Part shown: piece by piece, positions 33,961 through 42,434 of the stretch
Layout: every line of letters starts with the position of its first letter
Numbering within the stretch: position 1 is the first letter of the stretch
Source: Limosilactobacillus caecicola
GTDB lineage: Bacteria > Bacillota > Bacilli > Lactobacillales > Lactobacillaceae
Assembly: GCF_943192935.1 (NCBI RefSeq)
Contig: NZ_CALPCI010000005.1
Location: 33,639 to 97,638 of the forward strand
Direction: 5' to 3'
Length of the DNA stretch: 64,000 nt
Notes under the pieces: model-generated
What the model was told of the DNA's origin: nothing
The model's database searches: none
Seen by the model: the letters and a program-made list of their open reading frames with translations, nothing else
Position numbers and translations under genes: made by a program

Positions 33961-34582
33961 TGTACAACTGATGCTCCTTAATGTAATCTTCAACCGCTGT
34001 GGGAACCATATACTTAATCGACCGGCCGTCATGGATCCGCTGGCGAATGTCACTAGACGAAAAATCAACTTCTGGAACGTCAACCCAGATCACCGAAAAA
34101 TCACTAACGTTGTGCGCTCCCGGGCGCCGCACCCCCACGAAATTCACGATTTTCAATAAGTCATGGATGCGATGCCATTTTGGTAAGTAATCGACCATGT
34201 CACCGCCAATAATAAAGTAATAGTCTACATCAGGGTGACGGTGCTTCAATTCCCGAATGGTATCGTAGGTGTAGCTCACTCCACCACGTTCGACCTCCGC
34301 TAATTCTAATCCCAAAAAGGGATTATCCTGAATGGCTAACCGGAGCATGTCAACCCGGTAATCAGCCGCAATCGCGGTCTTTTTATCCACATGGGGTGGA
34401 ATCATGTCGGGCATGAGCAGAACTCGGTCCAAGCACAAGATCTTGCCCACCTGATCTGCCACTAACAAGTGGGCGTTGTGGACAGGGTTAAAAGTGCCTC
34501 CATAAAGGCCAACCCGCTTTCGTCGGTGGAGATTAACCGCTTGATATTGAACTTTTGGTGTTGCTTGAATGGACGCTTGCAC
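33953..34582 (-). CDS. nadD: Nicotinate-nucleotide adenylyltransferase
   Basis: 209 aa. GLYGGTFNPVHNAHL (HxxH nucleotidyltransferase site) near residue 27 and the C-terminal ISSSDIRQRI-like motif (FSSSDIRQRIHDGRSIKYMVP). Converts NaMN and ATP to deamido-NAD. N-terminal extension of about 24 residues is longer than usual. Ends by overlapping yqeK. Confidence 0.97.
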   Translation of the reverse strand: MQASIQATPKVQYQAVNLHRRKRVGLYGGTFNPVHNAHLLVADQVGKILCLDRVLLMPDMIPPHVDKKTAIAADYRVDMLRLAIQDNPFLGLELAEVERGGVSYTYDTIRELKHRHPDVDYYFIIGGDMVDYLPKWHRIHDLLKIVNFVGVRRPGAHNVSDFSVIWVDVPEVDFSSSDIRQRIHDGRSIKYMVPTAVEDYIKEHQLYID

Positions 34583-34594
34583 GCTGACCGCTCC

Positions 34595-34906
34595 CTAAAT
34601 CTTTTTCACCCGTGCCGAGACGTTACGGAATTCTGGTTGGTCCGATTCCTTAAAGAGGACCAGCACGTGACCAATGGTTTGAACCACGTCAATGTCACTG
34701 TGGACTTCTATGTAGTCCTTAACTTCACTGGTCGTTTCCACTGCGTTTTGCAAAATGTTGATTTTAATTAATTCCCGCCGGTTTAACGCCCCGTCTAATT
34801 GAGCTAACCATTCAGGAGTCAACCCATTTTTGCCGATACTAAAAATGGGTTGGAAATGGGTTGCTTGCGCCCGTAAATACCGTTTTTGTTTACCACGTAA
34901 TTTCAT
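34595..34906 (-). CDS. yhbY: YhbY-family CRM-domain RNA-binding protein
   Basis: 103 aa. CRM pattern LRGKQKRYLRAQATHFQPIF, IGKNGLT, LDGALNRRELIKINIL and GHVLVLFKES. Associates with pre-50S ribosomes. Lies between yqeH and nadD with 12-bp gaps in the canonical ribosome-assembly cluster. Confidence 0.97.
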   Translation of the reverse strand: MKLRGKQKRYLRAQATHFQPIFSIGKNGLTPEWLAQLDGALNRRELIKINILQNAVETTSEVKDYIEVHSDIDVVQTIGHVLVLFKESDQPEFRNVSARVKKI

Positions 34907-34918
34907 TCATTTTCTCCT

Positions 34919-36046
34919 CTAAATCATTGCGCGTCGGGTCAGGACCCGGACACCCTTTGGTGCCCAGCCAGCAATGGCGACGCCTTTCGGGACGGTGATC
35001 CATCCCAAGCCTTCAAACACTAAATCCGTCTTTTCAGTAGTGGAAAATTCAAACCGTTCTAATGGTGGAATCTGGTCCTTTGTCTCCGCAGTCGGTGGTG
35101 TTAACAGGTCACCAAGGTGCTTTTCATAAAAGGCATCCGCATTACTGAGCTTCGTCCGGTGAAGGTTTAGATTATTGTCAAAGTAAGCCACGACCCCAAT
35201 CTTCGGGCCCTTAAGATAATCAAACCGGCCAATTCCCCCCAAAAAGATCGTTTGGCCATCACTTAATTGATACGTCCGCGGTTTAATCTCTTTTTGTGGT
35301 GATACTAATTTCAAAGCTTCCGGCGGTAAGACATGGGCCATTTGGTGTTGGTGAATAATCCCAGGAGTATCGATCAGTTCGTGACCGTCGTCCAGCGGAA
35401 TCTCGATCTTGTCGAGAGTGGTTCCGGGAAAACGGGACGTCGTGATCAAGTCCTTGACTCCCGTCCGTTGCTTAATGATTTGGTTAATCAACGTCGACTT
35501 ACCAACGTTCGTAACGCCCACAACGTAGACGTCGCGGTGTTGGCGATACTTTTCAATCGTGTCCAGGAGGTCTTCAATTTGATGATTTTTCTTCGCAGAG
35601 ACCAGTAAGGTACCAATTGGCCGAATTCCAGCGAGGTTCGCTTGCTGCCGAATCCAGTCCCGGAGCCGTGACCGTCGCAGTGAACGCGGTAAGAGGTCTT
35701 CTTTATTACCAACCAACAAGACTGGGTTGTCACCTACAAAGCGGTGCAGGCCCGGAATCAGGCTCCCGTTAAAGTCAAAGATGTCCACAACGTACACGAT
35801 CAACGCGTTGGCTTCACGAATATGGTTCAACAATTGTAAAAAGTCATCGTCGGTTAATGACACCGGCGCAATCTCGTTGTAGTGCCGCAAACGGAAACAC
35901 CGTTGACAATAGAGTTCGTTATTCTCGAGGCCCTTTTTCACCGCCGCCCGTGGCGTATAACCTGGGGCTGCTGGATCCGTAGATTGGATTACCGCCCCAC
36001 AGCCAATACACCGTAGTTCATCATTATTTGCAGTTTGTTCAGTCAT
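34919..36046 (-). CDS. yqeH: Circularly permuted ribosome-biogenesis GTPase YqeH
   Basis: 375 aa. N-terminal zinc finger (CIGCG, YCQRCF), then GTPase motifs in permuted order: G4 NKEDLL, G5 VSAKK, G1 GVTNVGKST, G2/G3 DTPGI, and a C-terminal treble-clef-like domain. Required for 30S subunit assembly in bacilli. No aroE gene intervenes before yhbY, unlike B. subtilis. Overlaps yqeG by 8 bp. Confidence 0.98.
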   Translation of the reverse strand: MTEQTANNDELRCIGCGAVIQSTDPAAPGYTPRAAVKKGLENNELYCQRCFRLRHYNEIAPVSLTDDDFLQLLNHIREANALIVYVVDIFDFNGSLIPGLHRFVGDNPVLLVGNKEDLLPRSLRRSRLRDWIRQQANLAGIRPIGTLLVSAKKNHQIEDLLDTIEKYRQHRDVYVVGVTNVGKSTLINQIIKQRTGVKDLITTSRFPGTTLDKIEIPLDDGHELIDTPGIIHQHQMAHVLPPEALKLVSPQKEIKPRTYQLSDGQTIFLGGIGRFDYLKGPKIGVVAYFDNNLNLHRTKLSNADAFYEKHLGDLLTPPTAETKDQIPPLERFEFSTTEKTDLVFEGLGWITVPKGVAIAGWAPKGVRVLTRRAMI

Positions 36047-36569
36047 TCAAATCCTCCTGCCACGTCATTTCTGGATACTTTTTCTCGAGGTCCTTCATCA
36101 CAAACTTTTCAAAGAAGCGGTTAATTTGGGTATCCCACTTGTCGCTATTAATTAATGGTTTCACTAGAATGGACCGGACACCAGCCGTGTTAGCAGCTAA
36201 CATATCGGTCATTAATTGGTCACCAACCATCACGACTTCATCCTTGGTGAGGCCCAACCGACGCCGCGCAGTTGTAATTCCGAAGCTTAGCGGCTTCAAT
36301 GACCGCGAAACAAATGGCAGATTCAAATGTTCAACGGCCTTCGCCACCCGTTTGGCACTATTATTGGACACCACAATTAATGGAATTCCGGCAGCCTGCA
36401 ATTCGGCCATCCATTCCCGCAACTCAGGAGTCCCATTCGGGTTATTCCAAGCAATCAAGGTATTATCCAGGTCAGACAGGACCGCCTTAATACCGTGTGC
36501 TTGCAGCTGTTTGGGCGAAATATTGTATACTGTGTCAACCATCCAGGTTGGTTTGAATCTTGCTATCAA
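36039..36569 (-). CDS. yqeG: YqeG-family HAD phosphatase
   Basis: 176 aa. HAD motif I DLDNTLI, motif II VVSNNS and motif III/IV region VGDQLMTDMLAAN. Subfamily IIIA. First gene of the long ribosome-assembly transcript that runs down to rpmF. Likely phosphatase; substrate uncertain, with phosphatidylglycerophosphate suggested for some relatives. Confidence 0.95.
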   Translation of the reverse strand: MIARFKPTWMVDTVYNISPKQLQAHGIKAVLSDLDNTLIAWNNPNGTPELREWMAELQAAGIPLIVVSNNSAKRVAKAVEHLNLPFVSRSLKPLSFGITTARRRLGLTKDEVVMVGDQLMTDMLAANTAGVRSILVKPLINSDKWDTQINRFFEKFVMKDLEKKYPEMTWQEDLND

Positions 36570-36640
36570 TGTTTTACCTCATAGTTAGTTAATTAATCTA
36601 ATTATAACGATTGCACTTGAGTGGTTCAATTAGAAGGATA

Positions 36641-36681
36641 AAAAAAGATTAGGGTGCGCAGCGCCCCCTAATCTTTTTTAA
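36641..36681. terminator. Terminator of the infC-rpmI-rplT operon
   Basis: AAAAAGATTAGGG...GCGCAGCGC...CCCTAATCTTTTTT strong stem between rplT and yqeG. Confidence 0.9.
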
Positions 36682-36686
36682 TTAAT

Positions 36687-37040
36687 TTAGTTTAAAGCTT
36701 TCTTGGCTTCGTCAACGACCGCCTTGAAACCTTCAGGGTCGTTAACAGCTAAGTCAGCTAACATCTTCCGGTTGATGTCAATGTTAGCAAGCTTTAAGCC
36801 GTGCATTAACTTGCTGTAGCTAATGTCGTTCATGCGGGCACCAGCGTTGATCCGTGCAATCCATAATTCACGGAACTTACGCTTGTTAACCTTCCGGTCA
36901 CGGAAAGCGTAAGTGTAACTCTTCATCACTTGGTCCTTAGCAGTCTTGAACAGACGGTGCTTTGAACCAGTGTAACCCTTTGCCAACTTCATGATGCGCT
37001 TCCGACGAGCGCGTGTAACTGTTCCACCTTTAACTCGCAT
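36687..37040 (-). CDS. rplT: 50S ribosomal protein L20
   Basis: 117 aa, [18 protein letters not shown] start; the usual Pro2 is absent. Full-length L20 with [21 protein letters not shown]. Besides its structural role, L20 represses its own operon in Firmicutes by binding the infC leader. SD GGAGG upstream. Confidence 0.99.
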   Translation of the reverse strand: MRVKGGTVTRARRKRIMKLAKGYTGSKHRLFKTAKDQVMKSYTYAFRDRKVNKRKFRELWIARINAGARMNDISYSKLMHGLKLANIDINRKMLADLAVNDPEGFKAVVDEAKKALN

Positions 37041-37096
37041 AGTGGTAACCTCCTAGATTAATTTTTAGATTGTGTATTGAATATGCAGCCCAACAA

Positions 37097-37294
37097 TTAC
37101 TTTGAAGGAAGCATCTTCTTGAAACGCTTAACGTTCGTCTTGTCTAACATGCTCAAACCACGTAATTGACGACGTTGCTTCTTGGTCTTACCGTGAAAAC
37201 GGTGACTAGTAAATGAGTTACCACTCTTGAAACCGCCTTTAGCAGTCCGCTTGAAACGCTTTGCAGCAGCGCGATTAGTCTTCATCTTTGGCAT
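37097..37294 (-). CDS. rpmI: 50S ribosomal protein L35
   Basis: 65 aa, [21 protein letters not shown], complete L35. Second gene of infC-rpmI-rplT, 20 bp after infC. Confidence 0.99.
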   Translation of the reverse strand: MPKMKTNRAAAKRFKRTAKGGFKSGNSFTSHRFHGKTKKQRRQLRGLSMLDKTNVKRFKKMLPSK

Positions 37295-37314
37295 AACTAT
37301 TTCCTACCTTCTCT

Positions 37315-37839
37315 TTATTTTTTTGCCTTATCTGTAATTGGGGCAAGCGTTAAAAACATGCTCCGTCCTTCCATCTTTGGTCGTTGAACAACGGTGGCAA
37401 TGTCTTTCGTCTCATCTGCCATCTTTTCAATCATGTCACGACCGATATCCTTATGCGTGATCGCCCGACCACGGAAACGCAAGGAAACTCGAACCTTGTC
37501 ACCCTTGCTGATGAACTTCCGCACCCGATTTAACTTCACATTGAAGTCGTTAGTATCAATGGTGGGGCTCAACCGGATTTCCTTAACAGCTTGGGTCTTT
37601 TGGTTCTTCCGGGCTTCACGTTCCTTCTTTTGCATCTCAAAACGATACTTTCCGTAATCCATAATCCGCGCAACTGCTGGACGGGCCTTTGGTGCAACAA
37701 GCACTAAGTCCAATTCAGCATCTTCAGCCATTTGTAAGGCTTCACGCTTGGATTTGATTCCCAGTTGATTACCGTTTTGGTCAATCAACCGGACTTCCCG
37801 GGCACGGATACCGTTATTGACATTCATTCCTTGAGCTAT
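37315..37839 (-). CDS. infC: Translation initiation factor IF-3, non-AUG start
   Basis: 174 aa if started at ATA 37839; body MNVNNGIRAREVRLIDQNG... with both IF3 domains and linker (KEIRLSPTIDTNDFNVK). SD TGGAGG is 9 bp from ATA 37839 and 3 bp from ATT 37845; the first in-frame ATG (37827) is 21 bp away, too far. IF3 discriminates against non-AUG starts, so a rare start codon gives autoregulation, as in E. coli and bacilli (AUU). ATA versus ATT is undecided, though spacing favours ATA. First gene of the operon behind an attenuated leader. Confidence 0.93.
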   Translation of the reverse strand: MAQGMNVNNGIRAREVRLIDQNGNQLGIKSKREALQMAEDAELDLVLVAPKARPAVARIMDYGKYRFEMQKKEREARKNQKTQAVKEIRLSPTIDTNDFNVKLNRVRKFISKGDKVRVSLRFRGRAITHKDIGRDMIEKMADETKDIATVVQRPKMEGRSMFLTLAPITDKAKK

Positions 37840-37865
37840 GGCAATACACCTCCAATTTTGATAAC

Positions 37866-38018
37866 GAAAGAACAAGCAAAAAAAGCGGGACGCCATAGCA
37901 TCCCGCTTGAAAACTACTATCCCACGTCAATGAAATAGTCTCATTCAACTCGTCAGCCCGGCAACTCTAGTCACCAAGGCGAGAAGCGGGTGCTTCTGCT
38001 TTTCTTTCAACAAATAAT
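37866..38018 (-). promoter_or_regulatory. infC-rpmI-rplT leader (L20-leader type) with attenuator
   Basis: About 150-nt untranslated leader. Its 3' part is a terminator, AAGCGGGA / TCCCGCTT plus a T7 run (37877-37908), shortly before infC. The upstream portion (37909-38005) has several complementary segments (AAGCACCCGCTT, GCCGGGC) able to form an alternative fold. A TTGACA (38047-38042) lies 17 bp before TAGTCT. Position and design match the L20-controlled leaders of Firmicutes; class is inferred. Confidence 0.75.
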
Positions 38019-38062
38019 AGACTAACTAATTTATCCCCCAATGTCAAGGGCTAAATTCTGAT

Positions 38063-38980
38063 TTATCCCTTTTGTCGGAGGTTCGGTCCAATAATCTGGA
38101 CTTCTCGCGAAAGGAAACGAATCCGTTCCATAATTCGTTGTGCTTTGATGGGTTCGACATTGCCAACGTTGTCTTGTGCCAGATGGTCCGTCAACTCATC
38201 CATGGAGAAGTTGGAACTAAAGAAAGTTGGCAGTTCTGCTTGCATCCGGTATTCCAAAATGACTCCGAGAACTTCATCACGTAACCACGGCGATAATGCG
38301 TCCGCGCCAATATCATCTAACATTAAAATTGGGGCCGTCTTCACAGCATCCCGCTCTTGATCAGTCGTCCCGCGGGAAATGGAACCCTTCATGTTGACAG
38401 CAAAGGTCGGAAAGTGGACCAGCATACTATTAATGCCGTTTTCAGCCAATTCGTTCGCCAGGGCCCCTAACAGGTAGGTCTTACCGACCCCAAAACTACC
38501 AGAGAGATAAAGACCGGGAATAAATTCATTCTGGTCCTGGGTATACTGATTAACAAACTTAACCGCCGCATTCAAGGCTGCCGTTCGGCCTTGCTCACCA
38601 GTGCTGAAATTATCTAACGAGGCATTTTCGATAAACTTTGGCATGTAGCGCTTGGTAACTCGTTGCCGCTTTGCCTGCAGTGCCTGTTGTTCTCGTAACT
38701 GAGCCGTTGGAACATAGGTCACGTCAATTTGTTTGGCAGAGATCACCAACCGGGGTGTGTAACCCGGTGCCACACTTGGCGCCCCATTTTCAATCAGGTG
38801 CTTTTCATGAACGTATTCATAAAGTTTCGAACGGCCCCGCCGAATATCATCATCGCTTAACTGGTCCTGGTGGTCAGCCAAAAACTTTTGAACATCCGGA
38901 TCCGCAAAGACTTCGGCAAAGATTTTTGCGGTATTGCCATTGTCATCCGGTCGTTGGAGAAGTTGTTTGATTGTTTCCAT
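38063..38980 (-). CDS. dnaI: Primosomal protein DnaI (helicase loader)
   Basis: 305 aa. N-terminal DnaI_N (about 1-95), then an AAA+ domain with Walker A GSFGVGKT (about 160), Walker B ILMLDDIGAD and sensor SSNFSMDEL. Loads the replicative helicase with DnaB/DnaD. 11 bp after dnaB in the nrdR-dnaB-dnaI operon conserved in Firmicutes. Confidence 0.97.
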   Translation of the reverse strand: METIKQLLQRPDDNGNTAKIFAEVFADPDVQKFLADHQDQLSDDDIRRGRSKLYEYVHEKHLIENGAPSVAPGYTPRLVISAKQIDVTYVPTAQLREQQALQAKRQRVTKRYMPKFIENASLDNFSTGEQGRTAALNAAVKFVNQYTQDQNEFIPGLYLSGSFGVGKTYLLGALANELAENGINSMLVHFPTFAVNMKGSISRGTTDQERDAVKTAPILMLDDIGADALSPWLRDEVLGVILEYRMQAELPTFFSSNFSMDELTDHLAQDNVGNVEPIKAQRIMERIRFLSREVQIIGPNLRQKG

Positions 38981-38991
38981 TACTGATCACC

Positions 38992-40380
38992 TCATTTCTT
39001 TTGCTGGCGTTTTTGGCGGTTGCGGTGCAACTCCGCCAATAATTTCTTGGATTCGGCTAGTTGTTCAGCAGTCGCGGCCTGGGCCTTTGGCTGATAGCCT
39101 TGTTTGGCCCATTCAGGTACCCGTTCCTTAACGGTCCCCTTCCGACCACCACGTCGATAGCTCCGTTGCTGACTACTCTGGTTTCGTTTGACCAGGTGGC
39201 GCTGAATTTCCCGATAGGCGTCCACTGCCGTTTGAACGCCGGCACGACTCCAATTGTTTGCGATCGCATCGGCAAGGTTGGCCTTGACCGTTGCAAGGCC
39301 TTGGTCACCAATAATATACCATAACAAGAGGTTGATCGCACCATTGGAAAGCTGACTTTGTTGAACCAGGCGCTCAACCGTGACCCGTTCGCCGGAGCTA
39401 ACGTAGCCATTGGTTTGTCGCTTAAGCTGGGTCAGGAACGCCATCGGGGCCGTTTGCTCACAGATCTTAATCAAAGACTGCACTTCTGACGGTAGGCCGG
39501 CCAAGTCCATGTCCGTCACTTGTTTTGTGGCGTCCGGTTGAGAAGCTGTCGTCGTTGTTGGTTGCGATTGTGCATTCGCATTTCGTGCCAAAATCTTAAA
39601 TTGATCAGCATCAAATTCATTCTTGACCACGTCATAGGCCCGCACCAGTAAACGTGCCATTTCGAGTTCATCATAACCATATGTCTGGTGTTCCACCAGA
39701 ATGAGCTGTCGGTAGTCATTCACAATTTGCGGATCGATACCCTCGCTAGTTAACTGTTGGCCAACAAAGTGTAGATCAAAATTCTGGTCAGCAACTTGAC
39801 TTTTCGGAACCCGGTAAGCCGTCAGCTTCGAAATCTGATCGCGGGTCGTGGCAACCGCTGGATCATCCTTGGTAATCGACTGGTCTGGGTGAAAAGTCGC
39901 AAAAAAGTCAGCGCTGACGTTTTCTAAGTGGTCAACGTTGAGCGAATTGGCAACTGCTTCCTCACCCAGCCGTTTAAACATTTCAGGCCCGACCATTTGC
40001 AAGAGTTGCACGCTCAGCAAATCATCTTTCATAAACTGAGCCGGAGTCAGCGTCGGCTGGAGTTCAAAAACCAGCACCACACCAAGCTCATCATGCCGCC
40101 GATAGGTCTTAATTAAGCCAACTGCTTCGAGCTGTTGTAGAGTTGTTGCGACCGCTGGCAAACCACTGTTGACGGTCGTTAGCAGTTGCGACAATGGGGT
40201 TCGCTCAGAAATCAGTGGGTGGGGGTGCAAGAATCCTTTTAAAGCAGAAAAAAGCCCCAGGGAATTGGGACTTAACAGCGGCTGATAATACTTCACAAAC
40301 GTAGTGGCGTCGTAATTAGCAAAGTCCAACGACGCGCTAACCACGAACCCGGTTTGTGGATTTAAATCATACTTTGGCAT
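38992..40380 (-). CDS. dnaB: Replication initiation and membrane attachment protein DnaB
   Basis: 462 aa. DnaB/DnaD-type DDBH1 region (about 1-200) and DDBH2 (about 300-400, NGAINLLLWYIIG), followed by a basic Gln-rich tail. This is the Firmicutes helicase co-loader, not the E. coli helicase of the same name. Start overlaps the nrdR stop by one base (TAATG). Confidence 0.95.
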   Translation of the reverse strand: MPKYDLNPQTGFVVSASLDFANYDATTFVKYYQPLLSPNSLGLFSALKGFLHPHPLISERTPLSQLLTTVNSGLPAVATTLQQLEAVGLIKTYRRHDELGVVLVFELQPTLTPAQFMKDDLLSVQLLQMVGPEMFKRLGEEAVANSLNVDHLENVSADFFATFHPDQSITKDDPAVATTRDQISKLTAYRVPKSQVADQNFDLHFVGQQLTSEGIDPQIVNDYRQLILVEHQTYGYDELEMARLLVRAYDVVKNEFDADQFKILARNANAQSQPTTTTASQPDATKQVTDMDLAGLPSEVQSLIKICEQTAPMAFLTQLKRQTNGYVSSGERVTVERLVQQSQLSNGAINLLLWYIIGDQGLATVKANLADAIANNWSRAGVQTAVDAYREIQRHLVKRNQSSQQRSYRRGGRKGTVKERVPEWAKQGYQPKAQAATAEQLAESKKLLAELHRNRQKRQQKK

Positions 40381-40850
40381 TACTGATCACTTCGCTTACT
40401 ATTACCAATCATTGATTGGAGTTCACTCATAAAGGCATCGACATCCTTAAATTGCCGGTAGACACTCGCAAAGCGAATGTAAGAAATTTCATCGACATCC
40501 TTTAATTCGTTCATGACGTACTTACCAATTAACTGGCTCGAAACTTCCGTCTCACCTAACCGGCGCACTTGGCTTTCGACCTTATCCGCGATTTTGGTCA
40601 ATTGTTCCATGCTAACCGGGCGTTTTTCGGCAGACCGAATCAGCCCGTTGAGAATCTTTTGTCGATTGAATTCTTGCCGGGCACCGTCCTTTTTTACGAC
40701 CAAGAGTGGCGTCTCTTCGTAGCGTTCAAAGGTGGTGAAGCGGAACCCACAGTGAGCACATTCCCGCCGGCGTCGAATACAAGTACCGTCTTCACTTGGT
40801 CGGCTATCGACCACCCGTGAGCCATTTTTATGACAGTGCGGACAAATCAC
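40380..40850 (-). CDS. nrdR: Transcriptional repressor NrdR
   Basis: 156 aa from GTG 40850 (VICPHC), SD GAGGAGG 10 bp upstream; this gives the normal NrdR length, whereas longer frames do not. Zinc ribbon CPHC...CAHC, RPSEDGTCIRRRRECAHCGFRFTTFER, then the ATP-cone (VVKKDGARQEFNRQKI). Represses ribonucleotide reductase genes in response to dATP/ATP. Operon with dnaB-dnaI. Confidence 0.97.
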   Translation of the reverse strand: MICPHCHKNGSRVVDSRPSEDGTCIRRRRECAHCGFRFTTFERYEETPLLVVKKDGARQEFNRQKILNGLIRSAEKRPVSMEQLTKIADKVESQVRRLGETEVSSQLIGKYVMNELKDVDEISYIRFASVYRQFKDVDAFMSELQSMIGNSKRSDQ

Positions 40851-40903
40851 GTTTCTGCTCCTCCTCATTGTTATCAAACATTTAATAAAGGTATTATAAC
40901 ATA

Positions 40904-41503
40904 TCAAACTTTTTTCACATGGCGAAGCCAGTTAGCAACCTGCTCTTCCAAACCTGCGACCGAGGAATTGTTATCAAACACCACGTCGGCTTGATCGATT
41001 TTGTCCTGGATGGGCATTTGACTAGTAATCCGCTCCTGGGCCGTTTGCTGATCCATGTGGTCACGAGCCATTAGTCGTTGCAACTGGGTGTCCGGATCCG
41101 TGGCAACGACCATGACCTGATCACAAGTGGTTTGGTAATGACGTTCGAAGAGCAAGGGCGCGTCCAAAAAGATTAATGGAGACTGCTGATTGCGCAGCTC
41201 ATCCAATTGGCGCACGATTTTAGCCCGGATCAGCGGTTGTAAAATTTCATTTAGTTTGGCAAGTTGCGCGGGGTCACTAAAGACGATTTCCCCTAATTTT
41301 TTGCGGTTCAGCTGGCCATCGGATTGCAAGATCTCGTTACCAAAGGTCGCGACAACCTTCGCCAGGCCACTTGTCCCTGGCTCGACGACCTGGCGGGCAA
41401 TTTGGTCGGCGTCAACAATTGGGTACCCCTGACGCCGCAAATAGTTACTAACGGTACTTTTGCCGGTCGCAATTCCACCGGTCAAGCCAATTATTTGTGT
41501 CAT
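40904..41503 (-). CDS. coaE: Dephospho-CoA kinase
   Basis: 199 aa from ATG 41503 (MTQIIGLTGG), which overlaps the mutM stop (ATGA). P-loop GLTGGIATGKST, then DADQIARQVVEPG and the lid. Last step of CoA synthesis. polA and mutM lie upstream, the canonical polA-mutM-coaE order, though a terminator after polA separates it. Confidence 0.97.
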   Translation of the reverse strand: MTQIIGLTGGIATGKSTVSNYLRRQGYPIVDADQIARQVVEPGTSGLAKVVATFGNEILQSDGQLNRKKLGEIVFSDPAQLAKLNEILQPLIRAKIVRQLDELRNQQSPLIFLDAPLLFERHYQTTCDQVMVVATDPDTQLQRLMARDHMDQQTAQERITSQMPIQDKIDQADVVFDNNSSVAGLEEQVANWLRHVKKV

Positions 41504-42333
41504 TTTTCGATCAATTCCTGACAGTGTGGGCAGTAAGTGGTTCCCCGTTGGGCTACCTTGATTTTGATCATCTTCGTCCCACAACGTGGGCACTTGTCAC
41601 CTCCATGATCATACGCTTTGAGGTAGTCTTGAAACCCGCCGGCGTCCCCAAAGGCGTTTTTGTAGGTGTGAACCGTGGTCCCCTTATGTTTGGTAGCGAT
41701 GGCAATTTCATCAATGATGTTTTGGCGCAGCACCTGCGCTTGTTCATGGGTCAACGTGTTAGCGGGTTGTTCAGGGTTAATCTTACTCATCCAGAGCACT
41801 TCGTCACAGTAAATGTTCCCTAACCCCGCAACGTGACTTTGGTTCAAAAGGAATGGTTTGATCTTACCACGACTCTTGTGCAGGATTTTCTCAAAATAAT
41901 CCAGGGTAAAGTCCCGCTCAGTTGGTTCCGGGCCAATCGTCTTCAGACCGCCATAGTCCATTTCGGTCCCTGTTTTAACTAGCCGCATTCGGCCAAACTT
42001 CCGGGTGTCACGGTAGCAAAGGTCGGTGCCATCCGCAAAGTGGAAAATGACATGAGTGTGCTTATCAACCGGTGTCCCGGTTTTTTGAGCGTAATAGCTT
42101 CCTTCCATCCGCAGGTGTGAAATCATGGTTAAATCATTGGTAAAACGAAATAGCAAGTACTTACCACGCCGATCCACCTGTTCAATCGTTTGGCCCACTA
42201 ACGCCTCCCGGAATTCTTCAACGTCATTTTCAATCGTTTTGCCGTAATTCACGTCAATTCCAATGATTTTGTGACCGGCCGCAATCTGGTTTAATCCCCG
42301 CCGGACCGTTTCAACTTCGGGCATTTCAGGCAT
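41500..42333 (-). CDS. mutM: Formamidopyrimidine-DNA glycosylase
   Basis: 277 aa from ATG 42333 so that the catalytic Pro2 and Glu3 follow Met (MPEMPEVETVRRG); two codons earlier is another ATG. SD GGAG 9 bp upstream. H2TH region (HVAGLGNIYCDEVLW) and zinc finger CPRCGTKM...YCPHC present. Excises 8-oxoguanine and cleaves the strand by beta/delta elimination. Confidence 0.98.
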   Translation of the reverse strand: MPEMPEVETVRRGLNQIAAGHKIIGIDVNYGKTIENDVEEFREALVGQTIEQVDRRGKYLLFRFTNDLTMISHLRMEGSYYAQKTGTPVDKHTHVIFHFADGTDLCYRDTRKFGRMRLVKTGTEMDYGGLKTIGPEPTERDFTLDYFEKILHKSRGKIKPFLLNQSHVAGLGNIYCDEVLWMSKINPEQPANTLTHEQAQVLRQNIIDEIAIATKHKGTTVHTYKNAFGDAGGFQDYLKAYDHGGDKCPRCGTKMIKIKVAQRGTTYCPHCQELIEK

Positions 42334-42390
42334 TATCAACCACTCCTTCTCGTTTCTTTAGAATAATTATAATCTAACTCGTAGAAAAAG

Positions 42391-42426
42391 CAAAACACGA
42401 TCCTACAACATACAGAATCGTGTTTT
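42391..42426 (-). terminator. Terminator of polA
   Basis: AAAACACGATCCT...AGAATCGTGTTTT stem, 9 bp past the polA stop on the minus strand. Confidence 0.88.
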
Positions 42427-42434
42427 ATTGATTA

